64,000 nucleotides of DNA from Pelagerythrobacter rhizovicinus (GCF_004135625.1 NZ_SDPV01000002.1:496001-560000); one strand, 5' to 3'; positions 17,298 to 29,081 are shown, counted from the first letter of the stretch. The notes: generated by a model not told the origin, from the sequence alone. Numbers and translations: made by a program.

Positions 17298-18835
17298 CTG
17301 GCATTCTCGCGATACTCCTCGGCCTCGGCGACAAGCTCGCCGCCCATGTGCTGCTTGCCGCAGGGGCTATCGCGCTCGGGATAGTGGTGGCGCTTCCACT
17401 CGCGGTCTGGGCGAGCCGCTCGCCGCCGGTCGCGCGGATCGTCCTCGGCTTCGCCAGCCTGGTACAGACGATCCCCGCGCTGGCGCTTCTCGCGCTGTTC
17501 TTCCCGATCCTGTTGTCATTGCGGGCGGTGTTCGGCCAGGAGTTACCGACGCTGGGCTTCCTCCCGGCCCTCCTCGCGCTTGCCCTCTACGCGCTGTTGC
17601 CGATCCTGAGGAACGCGGTGACCGCGCGTGAGCACATGGCGCCCGGCGTGCTGGAAGCCGCCGACGGGGTGGGCATGACAGCGTGGCAGAAGCTGAGGCT
17701 CGTGGAAGCCCCGCTCGCCGCTCCCTACGTCATGGCCGGAATTCGCACGGCTTCGGTCTGGACGATCGGTGCGGCAACATTGTCTACAACCGTTGGTCAG
17801 CCGAGCCTGGGGGATCCGATCTTCGCCGGCCTGCAGACGCAGAACTGGGCGCTCGTGCTCGCCGGCTGTATTGCGAGCGCCGCACTTGCGCTCGTCGCCG
17901 ATCTGCTGCTCGGGGCGATCGAGCGCGGGTTCGCGGCGCGCCGCAAGACCCTCGTCTGGGGCGGTGCGGCGCTCGCCCTGCTCGGCGTCGCCGCAGCCGG
18001 CTGGTCGCAAGCCGATTTCGGCGAGAACGACGACGACACAGTCGTGATCGGCGCCAAAAGCTTTTCCGAGCAGTACATTCTCGCCCGCCTGATCGGTCAG
18101 CGCCTGCGCGATGTCGGCTATGACGTCGCCTATCGCGAAGGGCTCGGCTCGGCGGTGGTCCATGACGCCGTCGCCACCGGCGCCATCGACATTGCGATCG
18201 ACTACACGGGCACTCTGTGGACCAATGAGATGAACCGCGACGGCAACCCGGGCCGCGACGTGGTCTACCGGACCATCAAGGAGTGGGCGGAGGAGACGAA
18301 CGGAATTCGGGTGCTCGGGCGCCTCGGATTCGAGAACGCCTACGCCCTGGCGATGCGCGAGGACCGTGCGCGCGACCTCGGCGTACGGTCGATCGCAGAT
18401 CTTGTGCGCGTCGCGCCCGGGCTTACCATCGGCGCGGATCCGGAATTCTTCCGCCGACCCGAATGGTTCGCCGTGCGCGACACCTATGGCCTGCGCTTCG
18501 GCCGTCAGCGGACGTTCACCCCGACGTTCATGTACAATGCCCTGCAGTCCGGGGAGGCCGACGTGATCAGCGCCTATACCTCGGACGGGCGAATCGCGGC
18601 CGACCGCCTGGTGGTCCTCGACGACCCGCAGAACGCCTTTCCTGCCTACGATGCGCTGGTGCTGATCGCGCCCGATCGCGCCGATGAGGAGAGGCTCCTG
18701 CGCGCGCTCCGGCCGCTGATCGGCGCGATCGACGTGGAGGCGATGCGCAAGGCGAATCTCTCCGTCGATCGCGCTGAGAACAAGCTCAGCCCGGCGGAGG
18801 CAGCGGACCGCCTGGCAGGAGAGATAGGCTTTTAG
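17294..18835 (+). CDS. ABC permease fused to a glycine-betaine-type substrate-binding domain
   Basis: The protein has 513 residues. Residues 1-215 form the permease with about six membrane segments and the coupling motif EAADGVGMTAWQKLRLVEAPL. A membrane segment near 225-240 (LVWGGAALALLGVAAAGW) then leads to a periplasmic OpuAC-like binding domain, about 245-513, beginning VVIGAKSFSEQYILARLIG and including DIAIDYTGTLWT. Known relatives import betaine, choline, carnitine or ergothioneine (EgtU). The aromatic box residues cannot be assigned by eye, so the ligand is open. Its TAG overlaps the convergent midA stop. Confidence 0.88.
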   Translation: MTGILAILLGLGDKLAAHVLLAAGAIALGIVVALPLAVWASRSPPVARIVLGFASLVQTIPALALLALFFPILLSLRAVFGQELPTLGFLPALLALALYALLPILRNAVTAREHMAPGVLEAADGVGMTAWQKLRLVEAPLAAPYVMAGIRTASVWTIGAATLSTTVGQPSLGDPIFAGLQTQNWALVLAGCIASAALALVADLLLGAIERGFAARRKTLVWGGAALALLGVAAAGWSQADFGENDDDTVVIGAKSFSEQYILARLIGQRLRDVGYDVAYREGLGSAVVHDAVATGAIDIAIDYTGTLWTNEMNRDGNPGRDVVYRTIKEWAEETNGIRVLGRLGFENAYALAMREDRARDLGVRSIADLVRVAPGLTIGADPEFFRRPEWFAVRDTYGLRFGRQRTFTPTFMYNALQSGEADVISAYTSDGRIAADRLVVLDDPQNAFPAYDALVLIAPDRADEERLLRALRPLIGAIDVEAMRKANLSVDRAENKLSPAEAADRLAGEIGF

Positions 18836-19911
18836 CCCTCGGCCCGGTCGATCTCGAACCCTGCGCCCCCGGGCCAGCCCGGTGCGGCAAGGCCCATGAC
18901 CTTGAACAACTCGCCCATTTGCTCGTCGGCGACCAGACGGTCCCTTGCGACGAAAATCTCGCCAGCGCGGTGCGGCGCGTGTGTCGCCAGGCTCTTCGCA
19001 CGCATGTCGATGCCAAGTGCCTGCAGCCAATGCCCCTGCGTCGCGGTTCCGAGATGCCGCGCCCCCCGCAGCTGCGCAACACGAGCGAGGGTCGCAAAGT
19101 CGACGTGCGCGGTGAGATCCGCTTCGCCCGGGCAAGCAAAGGCGTCGATCTTGGTATGCGCGCGGACCGCCTGCAGTGTCGACCCGGAGCGCAATTCGGC
19201 GCTGCCGTAGTCGATCAGCAGTGCCGCGCCGCCCTGCTCGGCCAGCCGCCCGGCGATCTCATGAACGACCGCGACCGCGCCAGGACTGGTTTCGAGCACC
19301 GTACCCTCCTCAGCCTCCCGCCAGTCCTCGGGAACCGCCGCGTCCATGGGCTGTCGACCGGCGATAAAAACGAAATCGTCGTTGTCCCCCAGCCCGACAA
19401 GCCGCTCCCGCCAACCCTCGGCCGTCCGCACGAGCTGGCGTACCGGCAGGGCGTCGAGGAACTCGTTGGCGACTAGCAGCATCGGCGAATCCCGCGGCAC
19501 GGTCGCGAGATCGGTGTGCCAGGTCGCATCCGGCAGGCCTTCCCGCTGCAAGCTGCGCAGCGCGGCAGAGGCTTCGATGAAATGCACCCGGGGCGTAAGG
19601 CCGTGGCGCTGGCAGGCCCGCAATGCATCCTTCGCCAGCGTCCCACGCCCGGGGCCGAGTTCGACGTAGAGCACCGGCTCCTGACGCCCCGCGCGAATCC
19701 AGACGTCGGCGAGCCAGAGGCCGATCAGTTCGCCGAACATCTGGCTGACCTCGGGCGCGGTGACGAAGTCGCCCCCGCTACCGAGGGGATCGCGGGTCGC
19801 GTAATAGCGCGCGTTGCTCTCACCCATGAACTGCGAGAGCGAAATCGGCCCCGCATCACGGATCAACCGGCGGAAAATCGCCGCAAGATCGCCGCCGCGT
19901 TCGTCGATCAT
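18832..19911 (-). CDS. MidA/NDUFAF7-family SAM-dependent methyltransferase
   Basis: The protein has 359 residues from the ATG at 19911, which overlaps the lgt stop (ATGA). The N-terminal part carries SLSQFMGESNARYYATRDP and GGDFVTAPEVSQMFGELIG, the hallmark of this family. The SAM-binding VELGPGRGTLAKD follows near residue 85, then LLVANEFLDALPVRQLV and ALLIDYGS. Mitochondrial NDUFAF7 methylates an arginine in a complex I subunit; bacterial members probably have a similar protein-arginine role, which is not shown here. The last four bases overlap the end of the convergent ABC permease gene. Confidence 0.9.
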   Translation of the reverse strand: MIDERGGDLAAIFRRLIRDAGPISLSQFMGESNARYYATRDPLGSGGDFVTAPEVSQMFGELIGLWLADVWIRAGRQEPVLYVELGPGRGTLAKDALRACQRHGLTPRVHFIEASAALRSLQREGLPDATWHTDLATVPRDSPMLLVANEFLDALPVRQLVRTAEGWRERLVGLGDNDDFVFIAGRQPMDAAVPEDWREAEEGTVLETSPGAVAVVHEIAGRLAEQGGAALLIDYGSAELRSGSTLQAVRAHTKIDAFACPGEADLTAHVDFATLARVAQLRGARHLGTATQGHWLQALGIDMRAKSLATHAPHRAGEIFVARDRLVADEQMGELFKVMGLAAPGWPGGAGFEIDRAEG

Positions 19912-20771
19912 GCGGCTCCGGGCGCCGGGCGGCCGCTCGCGAGCGGCGGCCGCATCAGCGCCCAGGCGGTGACGGCGATGCCGAGGGCGATCAGCGGGAT
20001 AGTGAGCCACTGCCCCATCGACAGCCCGGTCTCGGCGGCAAACTCGGCGAGTTGTGCGTCGGGCTCGCGAAAGAACTCGACAGTGAAACGCCCGAGCGCG
20101 ATGCCCGCGGTGAACACGCCGACCAGCAGCCCGGGACGATAGCGCGCCCGAGTGCACCAGAACAGGAGCAGGAGCACCGCCATCAGCAGCGCGCCCTCGA
20201 GCGCCGCTTCGTAAAGCTGCGAAGGGTGGCGCGGGAGCGGCCCGGCGCCCGGGAAGACCATCGCCCACGGAACGTCGGTCGGCCGGCCCCAGAGTTCACC
20301 GTTCACGAAGTTCGCCAGGCGGCCGAACATCATTCCGAACGGTACGTTGACCGCGATGTAGTCAGCGACCCGGATGAACGAGAGCCCTCCACGCCACGAC
20401 ACGAAGGCGATCGCGACGAGCACGCCGACGAGCCCGCCGTGAAAGCTCATTCCCCCGGTCCAGAGCTGGAAGAAACGCAGGCTGGTCCACAAGGACGGCT
20501 CGTAGAACGTCGCGTAGCCTATTCGGCCGCCGATGATGATGCCGAGGGTGCAGTAGAAGAAAAGATCATCCGCATGACGCTGGGCCATCGGCGCACCGGG
20601 CGCCTTTATCATGCGCGAGAGGTGCCAGTAACCCAGCACGATGCCCGCGAGATAGGCGAGCGAATACCAGCGGAGCGTGAAGAAGCCGAGATCGATTCCC
20701 GGCGTCAGACCCAGTTCCGCCCACTGGATCGGATCGGCAACGCTTGCCGTGGCGGCAAGTAGTGACAGCAC
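19908..20771 (-). CDS. lgt: Prolipoprotein diacylglyceryl transferase
   Basis: This 287-residue inner-membrane enzyme transfers diacylglyceryl from phosphatidylglycerol to the lipobox cysteine of prolipoproteins. About seven membrane segments are visible. Diagnostic motifs are LRWYSLAYLAGIVLGYW, IIGGRIGYATFYEP, WTGGMSFHGGLVG (catalytic histidine) and the Lgt signature GRLANFVNGELWGRPTD near residue 140, plus RHPSQLYEA. The start is GTG at 20771. It is the first gene of an lgt-midA pair joined by an ATGA overlap. Lipoproteins in the window (PstS, the efflux outer-membrane protein, a GH43 enzyme) would be its substrates. Confidence 0.95.
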   Translation of the reverse strand: MLSLLAATASVADPIQWAELGLTPGIDLGFFTLRWYSLAYLAGIVLGYWHLSRMIKAPGAPMAQRHADDLFFYCTLGIIIGGRIGYATFYEPSLWTSLRFFQLWTGGMSFHGGLVGVLVAIAFVSWRGGLSFIRVADYIAVNVPFGMMFGRLANFVNGELWGRPTDVPWAMVFPGAGPLPRHPSQLYEAALEGALLMAVLLLLFWCTRARYRPGLLVGVFTAGIALGRFTVEFFREPDAQLAEFAAETGLSMGQWLTIPLIALGIAVTAWALMRPPLASGRPAPGAA

Positions 20772-20921
20772 TAGGCGAACCCCTTATCAAACGCTCCCGC
20801 CGCGCGGGAATTCGCGCGGCTTTTGGCATAGAGCGAGACGGGGTTAAACCCTGCGTTCAGGCGGCCGGCGCGATTTATCGCAGCCGGAGCGCGGGGTAGA
20901 AGGCGAGAGGAGAGAAAACGA

Positions 20922-22615
<1,694 letters not shown>

Positions 22616-22619
<4 letters not shown>

Positions 22620-25387
22620 ACCAGGTTCGCGTCTCCAAGCAGCGCGCGATTCTCGACCGGCGCGCCCTGGCCGAGGCAATTGCCAGGCGGGTGGAGGACC
22701 GAGGTGCGCCAGCCGGCAAGGGCGCACGCGACGAGGTGGTCGAAATCTTGCGCGACGGGCTCGACAAGGGTCGCGAGGAGCTGCGCCGCCGGCTTGAGGA
22801 CAGGCCTCACGCCGGTCACGAATGCGTGGCGGGCCACGCCTTCCTGATCGACCAGATGGTGCGGCTGATCCACGATCACGTCGTCGAACACATCTACCCC
22901 GTCGGCAACCGCTCGGAAGGGGAACGGCTCGCGATCCTCGCGGTGGGTGGCTATGGTCGGGCCGAGATGGCGCCCCATTCGGACGTCGACATCGCCTTCC
23001 TCACCCCCACCCGCAGCGCGCCGTGGTGCGAGCAGGTCATCGAGGCAATGCTCTACCTGCTGTGGGACCTGGGTCTGAAAGTCGGCCATTCCAGCCGCAC
23101 GCCCGACGACATGGTTCGCATGGCGAAGGAGGACGTCACCATCCGCACCGCCCTTCTCGAGGGGCGCTACGTTTGGGGCGACCAGGCGCTTTACGAGGAG
23201 GCGCGCCAGCGCTTCTGGGCCGAGGTGGTGAACGGCACCGAGCGGCAGTTCGTCGCCGAAAAGCTGGCAGAGCGGAATGCTCGCCACAAGCGCATGGGCG
23301 ACAGCCGTTATGTCGTCGAACCCAACGTCAAGGACGGCAAGGGCGGCCTGCGCGATCTGCAGACGCTCTACTGGATCGGCAAGTACATTCACAAGGTCAG
23401 GAGCGCGGCCGAGCTGGTCGACGTCGACCTTCTGACGGCGCAGGAGTACCGCAGCTTTCGCCGGGCCGAAGGGTTCATGCTGGCGGTGCGCTCGCATCTG
23501 CACATGATAACCGGCCGTGCGGAAGACCGGCTGACATTCGACCTTCAGCGCCAGGTGGCCATGCGGATGAACTTTGTCGACCGGCCCGGGAAGAGCCAGA
23601 TCGAGCGGTTCATGCAATTCTACTTTCTCCAGGCCAAGCGGGTCGGCAGCCTGACGGGCGTGTTCCTCGCCCATATCGACGAGCAGTTCGCACAGACGCG
23701 CGCGCGCAAGGGGCTGCTGGCCGGGTTCAAGGCCCGTCCGCGCAGTGTGAGGGGCTATCGCGTGTTCGGCGGCCGCATCGCGGCACCTGGCGACGACTGG
23801 TTCCAGAAGGACCCGGTTCGGCTGGTCGAGGTCTTCCAGGTCGCGGAGATGGAAGGACTCGAGATCGAGCCCGCGACGATGCGCCAGGCGGATCGGGATT
23901 CCCGCCTCATCACTGCCGAGGTGCGCGACGATCCGCGGGCCAACGCACTGTTCCTGGACCTGCTCGCCGGGCGCAACGATCCCGAGACCGTGCTGAGATG
24001 GATGAACGAAGCGGGCGTGTTCGGCCGGTTCGTCCCCGATTTCGGCAAGGTCAACGCGCAGATGCAGTTCGACATGTACCATCACTATACGGTGGACGAG
24101 CACACGATCCGCGCGATCGGCCTGCTGAGCAGGATCGAAAAGGGCGAGCTGGCGGAAGACCACCCCCGCTCCACCCGGCTGATCCACAAGATCGCCTCGC
24201 GTCGCGCGGCATACGTCGCCGTCCTCTTGCACGACATTGCGAAGGGGCGCGGGGGCGATCACTCCGTGCTGGGCGAGGGGGTCGCGCGCGAGCTGTGCCC
24301 CCGGTTCGGACTGACCGATGACGAAACCGACCTCGTCGCCTGGCTCGTGCGCCAGCACCTCCTGATGAGCGCGACCGCCTTCAAGCGGGACCTGACCGAT
24401 CCCAAGACGATCGAGGACTTCGTCGCCCAGGTGCAGAGCGTCGAACGGCTGCGTCACCTGCTGATCCTGACCGCAGTCGACATCCGCGCAGTCGGGCCCG
24501 GCACATGGAACAGCTGGAAGCGGCAATTGCTCGGTGAGCTTTACGACGCCGCCCACGAGCGGCTGCGGCTTGGCCACATGCGCCATGGCCGCAAGGAGCG
24601 TGTGACCGCGAAGAAGGAAGCGGTGCGCGAGCTTTTGGGCGAGGATGCGGGACTCGTCGATCGTCATGCCGCGGATTTCGGCGACCCCTACTGGATCGCC
24701 GAGCCCGAGGACATCATGGCGCTGAACCTGCGCCAGTTCGACAGCGCACGCCACGCGCGGGACGACCTTTCCGTCCATTGCGAGGTCTACCCTTCGCGCG
24801 GCGCAACACTGGTGAGCGTGATCGCGGCCGACCATCCCGGCCTGTTCTACCGCATCGCAGGGGGCATCCACCTCGCGGGCGCGAACATCATCGATGCGCG
24901 CATCCACACTACCCGAACGGGCTGGGCGGTCGACAATTTCCTCGTCCAGGACCCGCACGGCCAACCGTTCCACGAGCCCGAACAGCTCAGGCGGATCGAG
25001 ACGGCGATCGGCGACGCCCTCGCCAACCGGATCGAGCTCGTCCCCCGCCTCGCCAGGCGGCCCCTGCCGCACAGCCGCGCCAAGGCCTTCGATGTCCGCC
25101 CGCGGGTTATCGTCGACAATCGCGCGTCGAACCGCTTCACCGTGATCGAGGTCAATGCACGCGACCGTCCGGCGCTGCTCAACCGCCTGGCGCGTGCCCT
25201 GTTCGACGGCCAGCTGGTGGTCCATTCCGCGCATGTCACCGCCTACGGCGAGCGCGCGGCCGATACGTTCTACGTCACCGATCTGCTCGGCGAGAAAGTC
25301 GACGCCGCAGACCGCATCGGGGCAATCGAGGGAGCCCTGCTCGAGGCCGCGAGCGACCGCCGGCAGGCCGAACTCGAAGAGGCCTGA
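22616..25387 (+). CDS. glnD: Bifunctional [protein-PII] uridylyltransferase/uridylyl-removing enzyme
   Basis: The protein has 923 residues from a TTG at 22616, with GAAGGAG upstream and overlap with the preceding stop. A nucleotidyltransferase domain with GGYGRAEM and DVD lies at about 111-125, and the conserved EPNVKDGKGGLRDLQTLYW follows. The HD hydrolase domain (YHHYTVDEHTIRAIG, AVLLHDIAKGRGGDHS) spans about 480-600. Two C-terminal ACT domains cover about 730-800 and 840-915 (VSVIAADHPGLFYRIAGG; IEVNARDRPALLNRLA) and sense glutamine. It uridylylates PII proteins to signal nitrogen state. The length is normal for alphaproteobacteria. Confidence 0.95.
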
Positions 25388-25421
25388 ATGCAACACAGAG
25401 CGGCGTAATTCGGCCGTTCGT

Positions 25422-25436
25422 GGAAACGATGTTTCC
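25422..25436. promoter_or_regulatory. Inverted repeat in the leader of the third TonB receptor
   Basis: GGAAAC-GAT-GTTTCC is a perfect inverted repeat 55 bp upstream of the receptor ATG, in the short gap after glnD. It resembles GAAAC-N-GTTTC sites of PsrA-type regulators, but with a 3-base spacer. Function not shown. Confidence 0.35.
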
Positions 25437-25490
25437 CCAGAGGGGCGTTCAAGTTAACGAAAGCGTCAAGTTTTGGTGGAGGAGAAAAAC

Positions 25491-28244
25491 ATGAAACGTA
25501 TGGTATCCGTTCGTGCGCTTGCCCTTGCAGGCGTGAGCATCGCGTTGCTTCCCCAGGGTGCGCTGGCACAGGACGCCGACGCGCCGGAACCCGCCGCGGA
25601 AGCGCAGCCGGCGGCCGAGACGTCTGGCCCGGTCATCGTCGTCACCGCGCAGGGCCGCCAGCAGTCGCTGGCCGATGTTCCGGTCGCCGTCTCGGCCGTC
25701 TCCGGCGAGTTGCTGGAGAAGTCGGGCACGAACGACATTCGTGAACTGAACCAGGTTGCGCCTTCCCTGCTCGTTTCTTCCACCGGCAACGAGGCCAACG
25801 GCTCGGCGCGTATCCGCGGCATCGGCACGGTCGGCGACAACCCCGGCCTCGAAAGCTCGGTCGCAGTGTTCGTCGACGGCGTCTACCGCTCGCGCTCGGG
25901 CAACGCGCTGAGCGAGCTGGGCCCGATCGACCGGATCGAGATCCTGCGCGGCCCGCAAGGCACGCTGGGCGGCCGCAACGCTTCCGCCGGCCTGATCAGC
26001 ATCTACACCGCCCCGCCCGAGTTCGAGACCAGCGGCTACGGCGCCTTCACCTACGGCAACTACGATGCGATCCGCGTCGAAGGCGGAATCAACGCGCCGC
26101 TCGGCCAGACGGTCGCGGCGCGCGTCGACGGCGTCTATTTCAAGCGCGACGGTTTCTACAACGACGTGAACAACGACACGACCGTCAACAATCGCGACCG
26201 CTATCTCGTGCGTGGGCAGTTGCTGTTCGAACCGAGCGATACGCTCAGCTTCCGCCTGATCGGCGACTACTCGAAGAAGGACGAGGCGTGCTGCGCCGCG
26301 ACTTTCGTCCAGACCGATTTCGCACCGCTTGCGCGCCTGAGCGATGACTTGCCGCCCACTTCGGCCGAGGCGAAGTTCGACTATCCCGGGACCAGCACGC
26401 CGCCTCTGACGAGCACCGAGAACCCGATCATTCCGATCCTTCTCGCACTCGGTCAGGATCAGCGGGCGCTGACCCAGGGCACGTTCAACCGCGACATCTA
26501 CGTCACCCCCGGGCGGAGCTACGCAGGCGAAACCGAAGACTACGGCATCTCGGGCGAGCTCAACTGGGAACTCGGGAACGTGTCGCTGACCTCGATCACC
26601 GCCTATCGCGAATATTCCAACACGCAGGGATCCGACACCGACTACACGCAGGTCGACATCCTCTATCGCGAGCCGGGCGAGTTCGCCGGAGCGCGGGCGT
26701 TCAAGACCTTCACGCAGGAATTGCGACTCCAGGGCAGTGCGTTCGACGACAGGCTCGACTGGCTGGTCGGCGGCTTCTACGCCAACGAGAAGCTGCAGGT
26801 GCGGGACAATCTCCGCTTCGGCGAAGACTACGGTGCGTTCGCGCCGTGCCGCGTGATCAACGCGATCAATCCGGCCCTGGCCGACCCGTCGTCAAGCGGA
26901 TGTATCGGCGCCGGCGGCCGGGCGGTGCTGCTCGCGGCCAATGGAGGCGCGGGCGCCTTCGGGCCGGCAACGCCCCTCATTTTCGCCGGTCTCGACAATC
27001 TGGCACAGATCAACGACCTCGGGGGCACGGGCGACATCTACAATCAGAAGAGCGAGAACTTCGCGCTCTTCACCCATAACATCTTCCACATCACCGACAC
27101 GGTCGATCTTACCCTGGGCCTTCGTTACACCAACGAGACCAAGGACTTCGATGCGACCTTCGGCAACGACAACGTCATCTGTCCGCAGAACCGCGCACTG
27201 CTCGGCGGTCTGTTGCAGGCCCCGGCTCTGGCCCCACTCGCCGGCGGCATCATTTCGTTGTCCTGCCAAGGCAACTCGAGCTCGGAACTCGATGGCGTTT
27301 CCCTGAGCGATACGCGCGACGAGGACGAGTTCACCGGTACTGCGGTGCTGAGCTGGAAGCCGACGCCCGACCTTCTGCTCTACGGCTCGTACTCGCGCGG
27401 CTACAAGGCCGGCGGCTTCAATCTCGACCGTTCGGCGCTTTCCAACCCCGTCCTGTTCGATCCGGATAACATCGACGTCAGCGCCCTTCAGTTCGACGAG
27501 GAAACGGTCGACGCGTTCGAGATCGGCGCCAAATACTCGACGCGCGAATTTGGACTGAGCGTCGCGGCGTTCCGGCAGGAGTTCTCGAACTTCCAGCTCA
27601 ATACGTTCAACGGTTCGGTCTTTCTCGTCCAGAACATCAACGCCTGCTCCGACGACCTCGGCGGAGCGGATCGGGACGCCAGCCCGACGACCGGTGCCTG
27701 CGCGCCCGAGAACGTGCAGCCAGGCGTGATCGCGCAGGGCATCGAGATCGAGGGGTCGCTCAACCCGACGCGCGATCTCGCGTTCACGATGGGTCTGACC
27801 TATTCGGACACGAGCTACGAGGATAACCTGATCGGCGACGACAGCGGCGCACCGCTCGATCCGGCGCTGCGTCTCCTGCCCGGCGACAACATGTCGAACG
27901 CGCCGGAGTGGGTCGCGACCTCGTCGGTCTCGTGGACGCCGGAGCTCACGCCGGGCGGGCTGCGCGGTCTCGTGTTCTTCAACGCACGTCTCACCGACGA
28001 CTACAACACCGGTTCGGACCTGCTCTACGGCAAGGAGCAGGACAGCTACGTCGTCGTGAACGGCCGGGTCGGCGTGACCAACATCGCGGGACGTTTCTCG
28101 GTCGAGGGCTGGGTGCAGAACCTGTTCGACAAGAACTACACTCAGGTCGCGTTCAACACGCCGTTCGTTGCCGAGCAGCAGACCTACTCGGCGTTCCTCG
28201 CCGAACCGCGGACCTACGGCATCACCGTGCGCGGCGAGTTCTGA
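25491..28244 (+). CDS. TonB-dependent outer-membrane receptor
   Basis: The protein has 917 residues from the ATG at 25491 (GGAGGAG ribosome site). A signal peptide (VRALALAGVSIALLPQGALAQ) precedes an Ala/Pro/Glu-rich linker and a TonB box (PVIVVTAQGR). The plug has SARIRGIGTVGDNPGLESSVAVF, RIEILRGPQGTLGGRNASAG and the following strand. The barrel contains YSRGYKAGGFNLD and ends GITVRGEF. This is the large FyuA/FecA-like class abundant in sphingomonads, and the ligand is unknown. It is followed by a palindromic element with a T-tract that should terminate transcription. Confidence 0.93.
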   Translation: MKRMVSVRALALAGVSIALLPQGALAQDADAPEPAAEAQPAAETSGPVIVVTAQGRQQSLADVPVAVSAVSGELLEKSGTNDIRELNQVAPSLLVSSTGNEANGSARIRGIGTVGDNPGLESSVAVFVDGVYRSRSGNALSELGPIDRIEILRGPQGTLGGRNASAGLISIYTAPPEFETSGYGAFTYGNYDAIRVEGGINAPLGQTVAARVDGVYFKRDGFYNDVNNDTTVNNRDRYLVRGQLLFEPSDTLSFRLIGDYSKKDEACCAATFVQTDFAPLARLSDDLPPTSAEAKFDYPGTSTPPLTSTENPIIPILLALGQDQRALTQGTFNRDIYVTPGRSYAGETEDYGISGELNWELGNVSLTSITAYREYSNTQGSDTDYTQVDILYREPGEFAGARAFKTFTQELRLQGSAFDDRLDWLVGGFYANEKLQVRDNLRFGEDYGAFAPCRVINAINPALADPSSSGCIGAGGRAVLLAANGGAGAFGPATPLIFAGLDNLAQINDLGGTGDIYNQKSENFALFTHNIFHITDTVDLTLGLRYTNETKDFDATFGNDNVICPQNRALLGGLLQAPALAPLAGGIISLSCQGNSSSELDGVSLSDTRDEDEFTGTAVLSWKPTPDLLLYGSYSRGYKAGGFNLDRSALSNPVLFDPDNIDVSALQFDEETVDAFEIGAKYSTREFGLSVAAFRQEFSNFQLNTFNGSVFLVQNINACSDDLGGADRDASPTTGACAPENVQPGVIAQGIEIEGSLNPTRDLAFTMGLTYSDTSYEDNLIGDDSGAPLDPALRLLPGDNMSNAPEWVATSSVSWTPELTPGGLRGLVFFNARLTDDYNTGSDLLYGKEQDSYVVVNGRVGVTNIAGRFSVEGWVQNLFDKNYTQVAFNTPFVAEQQTYSAFLAEPRTYGITVRGEF

Positions 28245-28253
28245 CGCGCTCCT

Positions 28254-28387
28254 CCCCTCCCGCTTGCGGGAGGGGCCGGGGGTGGGCTTGTGCATGGTGC
28301 GACAGCCCACCCCGCTGCGACTAGCCTCACCCCGGATCAAGTCCGGGGTGAGGACAAGTCTCGCTCCCCTCCCGCAAGCGGGAGGGG
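28254..28387. repeat. Composite palindromic intergenic repeat (REP/MITE-like)
   Basis: The 134-bp element is built of nested palindromes. A 22-bp hairpin sits at each end (CCCCTCCCGC/GCGGGAGGGG, 28254-28275 and 28366-28387, reverse complements of each other). Inside are an inverted pair GGGGTGGGCT/AGCCCACCCC (28279-28288 and 28304-28313) and a 12-bp-arm hairpin (CCTCACCCCGGA at 28325-28336, complement at 28342-28353). Inverted ends around structured DNA suggest a dispersed non-coding repeat; other copies were not seen in this window. Confidence 0.7.
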
Positions 28388-28393
28388 ATTTTT
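28366..28393 (+). terminator. Hairpin plus T-tract after the TonB receptor
   Basis: The right-hand hairpin of the repeat (10-bp arms, AA loop, 28366-28387) is followed by ATTTTT (28388-28393). It acts for the plus-strand receptor and abuts the stop of the convergent YggS gene at 28394. Confidence 0.65.
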
Positions 28394-29059
28394 CTAGGTG
28401 GACCGCGTACCGAACAAGGCCGTGCCCACCCGCACGTGGGTCGCGCCGAGCATGATGGCGGTCTCGTAATCGCTGCTCATTCCCATGCTGCGCCCGTCCA
28501 GCCCGTGGTCGCGGGCCAGCTTGTCGAGCAAGGCGAAGAACGGTGTCGGCTCGATCTCGAGGGGCGGAATGCACATCAGGCCGGCGACGGGAATATCGGC
28601 CTCGTCAGCCCGCTTCAGCAGTTGCGGCAGTTCGCCGATCGGACAGCCGCCCTTCTGTTCCTCGCTCCCGATGTTCACCTGGACGAAGCACGGCACGCGC
28701 TTGCCTGCCCTGTTCATCGCCCGGGCCAGCGCCTTCACGAGACTGGGCCGGTCGAGCGAATGGATGACGTCGAACAGCGCCACCGCATCGTCCGCCTTGT
28801 TTGACTGAAGCTGCCCCACCAGGTGAAGCTCCACCCCGGGGTATGCCTCCAGCAGTGCAGGCCACTTGGCCTGTGCTTCCTGCACGCGGTTCTCGCCGAA
28901 CGCCCGCTGCCTCTGCCGCAGCAGCGGTTCGATGGCTTCGGCCGGGTGCGTCTTGCTCACCGCGACGAGCGTGACGTCGTCCGGCTCGCGCCGCGCCACC
29001 TTGCACGCCTTCGCGATGTTCGCGCGGACCTGTTCGAGCGGGGTCTCTGGGTTTTCCAT
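28394..29059 (-). CDS. YggS/PLPBP-family pyridoxal-phosphate homeostasis protein
   Basis: The 221-residue protein is a single PLP-binding TIM barrel without catalytic partner domain. The PLP lysine is in TLVAVSKTHP near residue 36. GENRVQEAQAKW, ELHLVGQLQSNKA, VNIGSEEQKGG, GLMCIPP and the phosphate-binding SMGMSSDYETAI and THVRVGTALFG complete the family pattern. The role is control of free PLP and amino-acid balance in the cytoplasm. It is divergent from the ThiE-like gene with only 22 bp between the start codons, so the promoters overlap. Confidence 0.93.
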   Translation of the reverse strand: MENPETPLEQVRANIAKACKVARREPDDVTLVAVSKTHPAEAIEPLLRQRQRAFGENRVQEAQAKWPALLEAYPGVELHLVGQLQSNKADDAVALFDVIHSLDRPSLVKALARAMNRAGKRVPCFVQVNIGSEEQKGGCPIGELPQLLKRADEADIPVAGLMCIPPLEIEPTPFFALLDKLARDHGLDGRSMGMSSDYETAIMLGATHVRVGTALFGTRST

Positions 29060-29081
29060 CGTGCCGCGCTATAGCGTCCAC

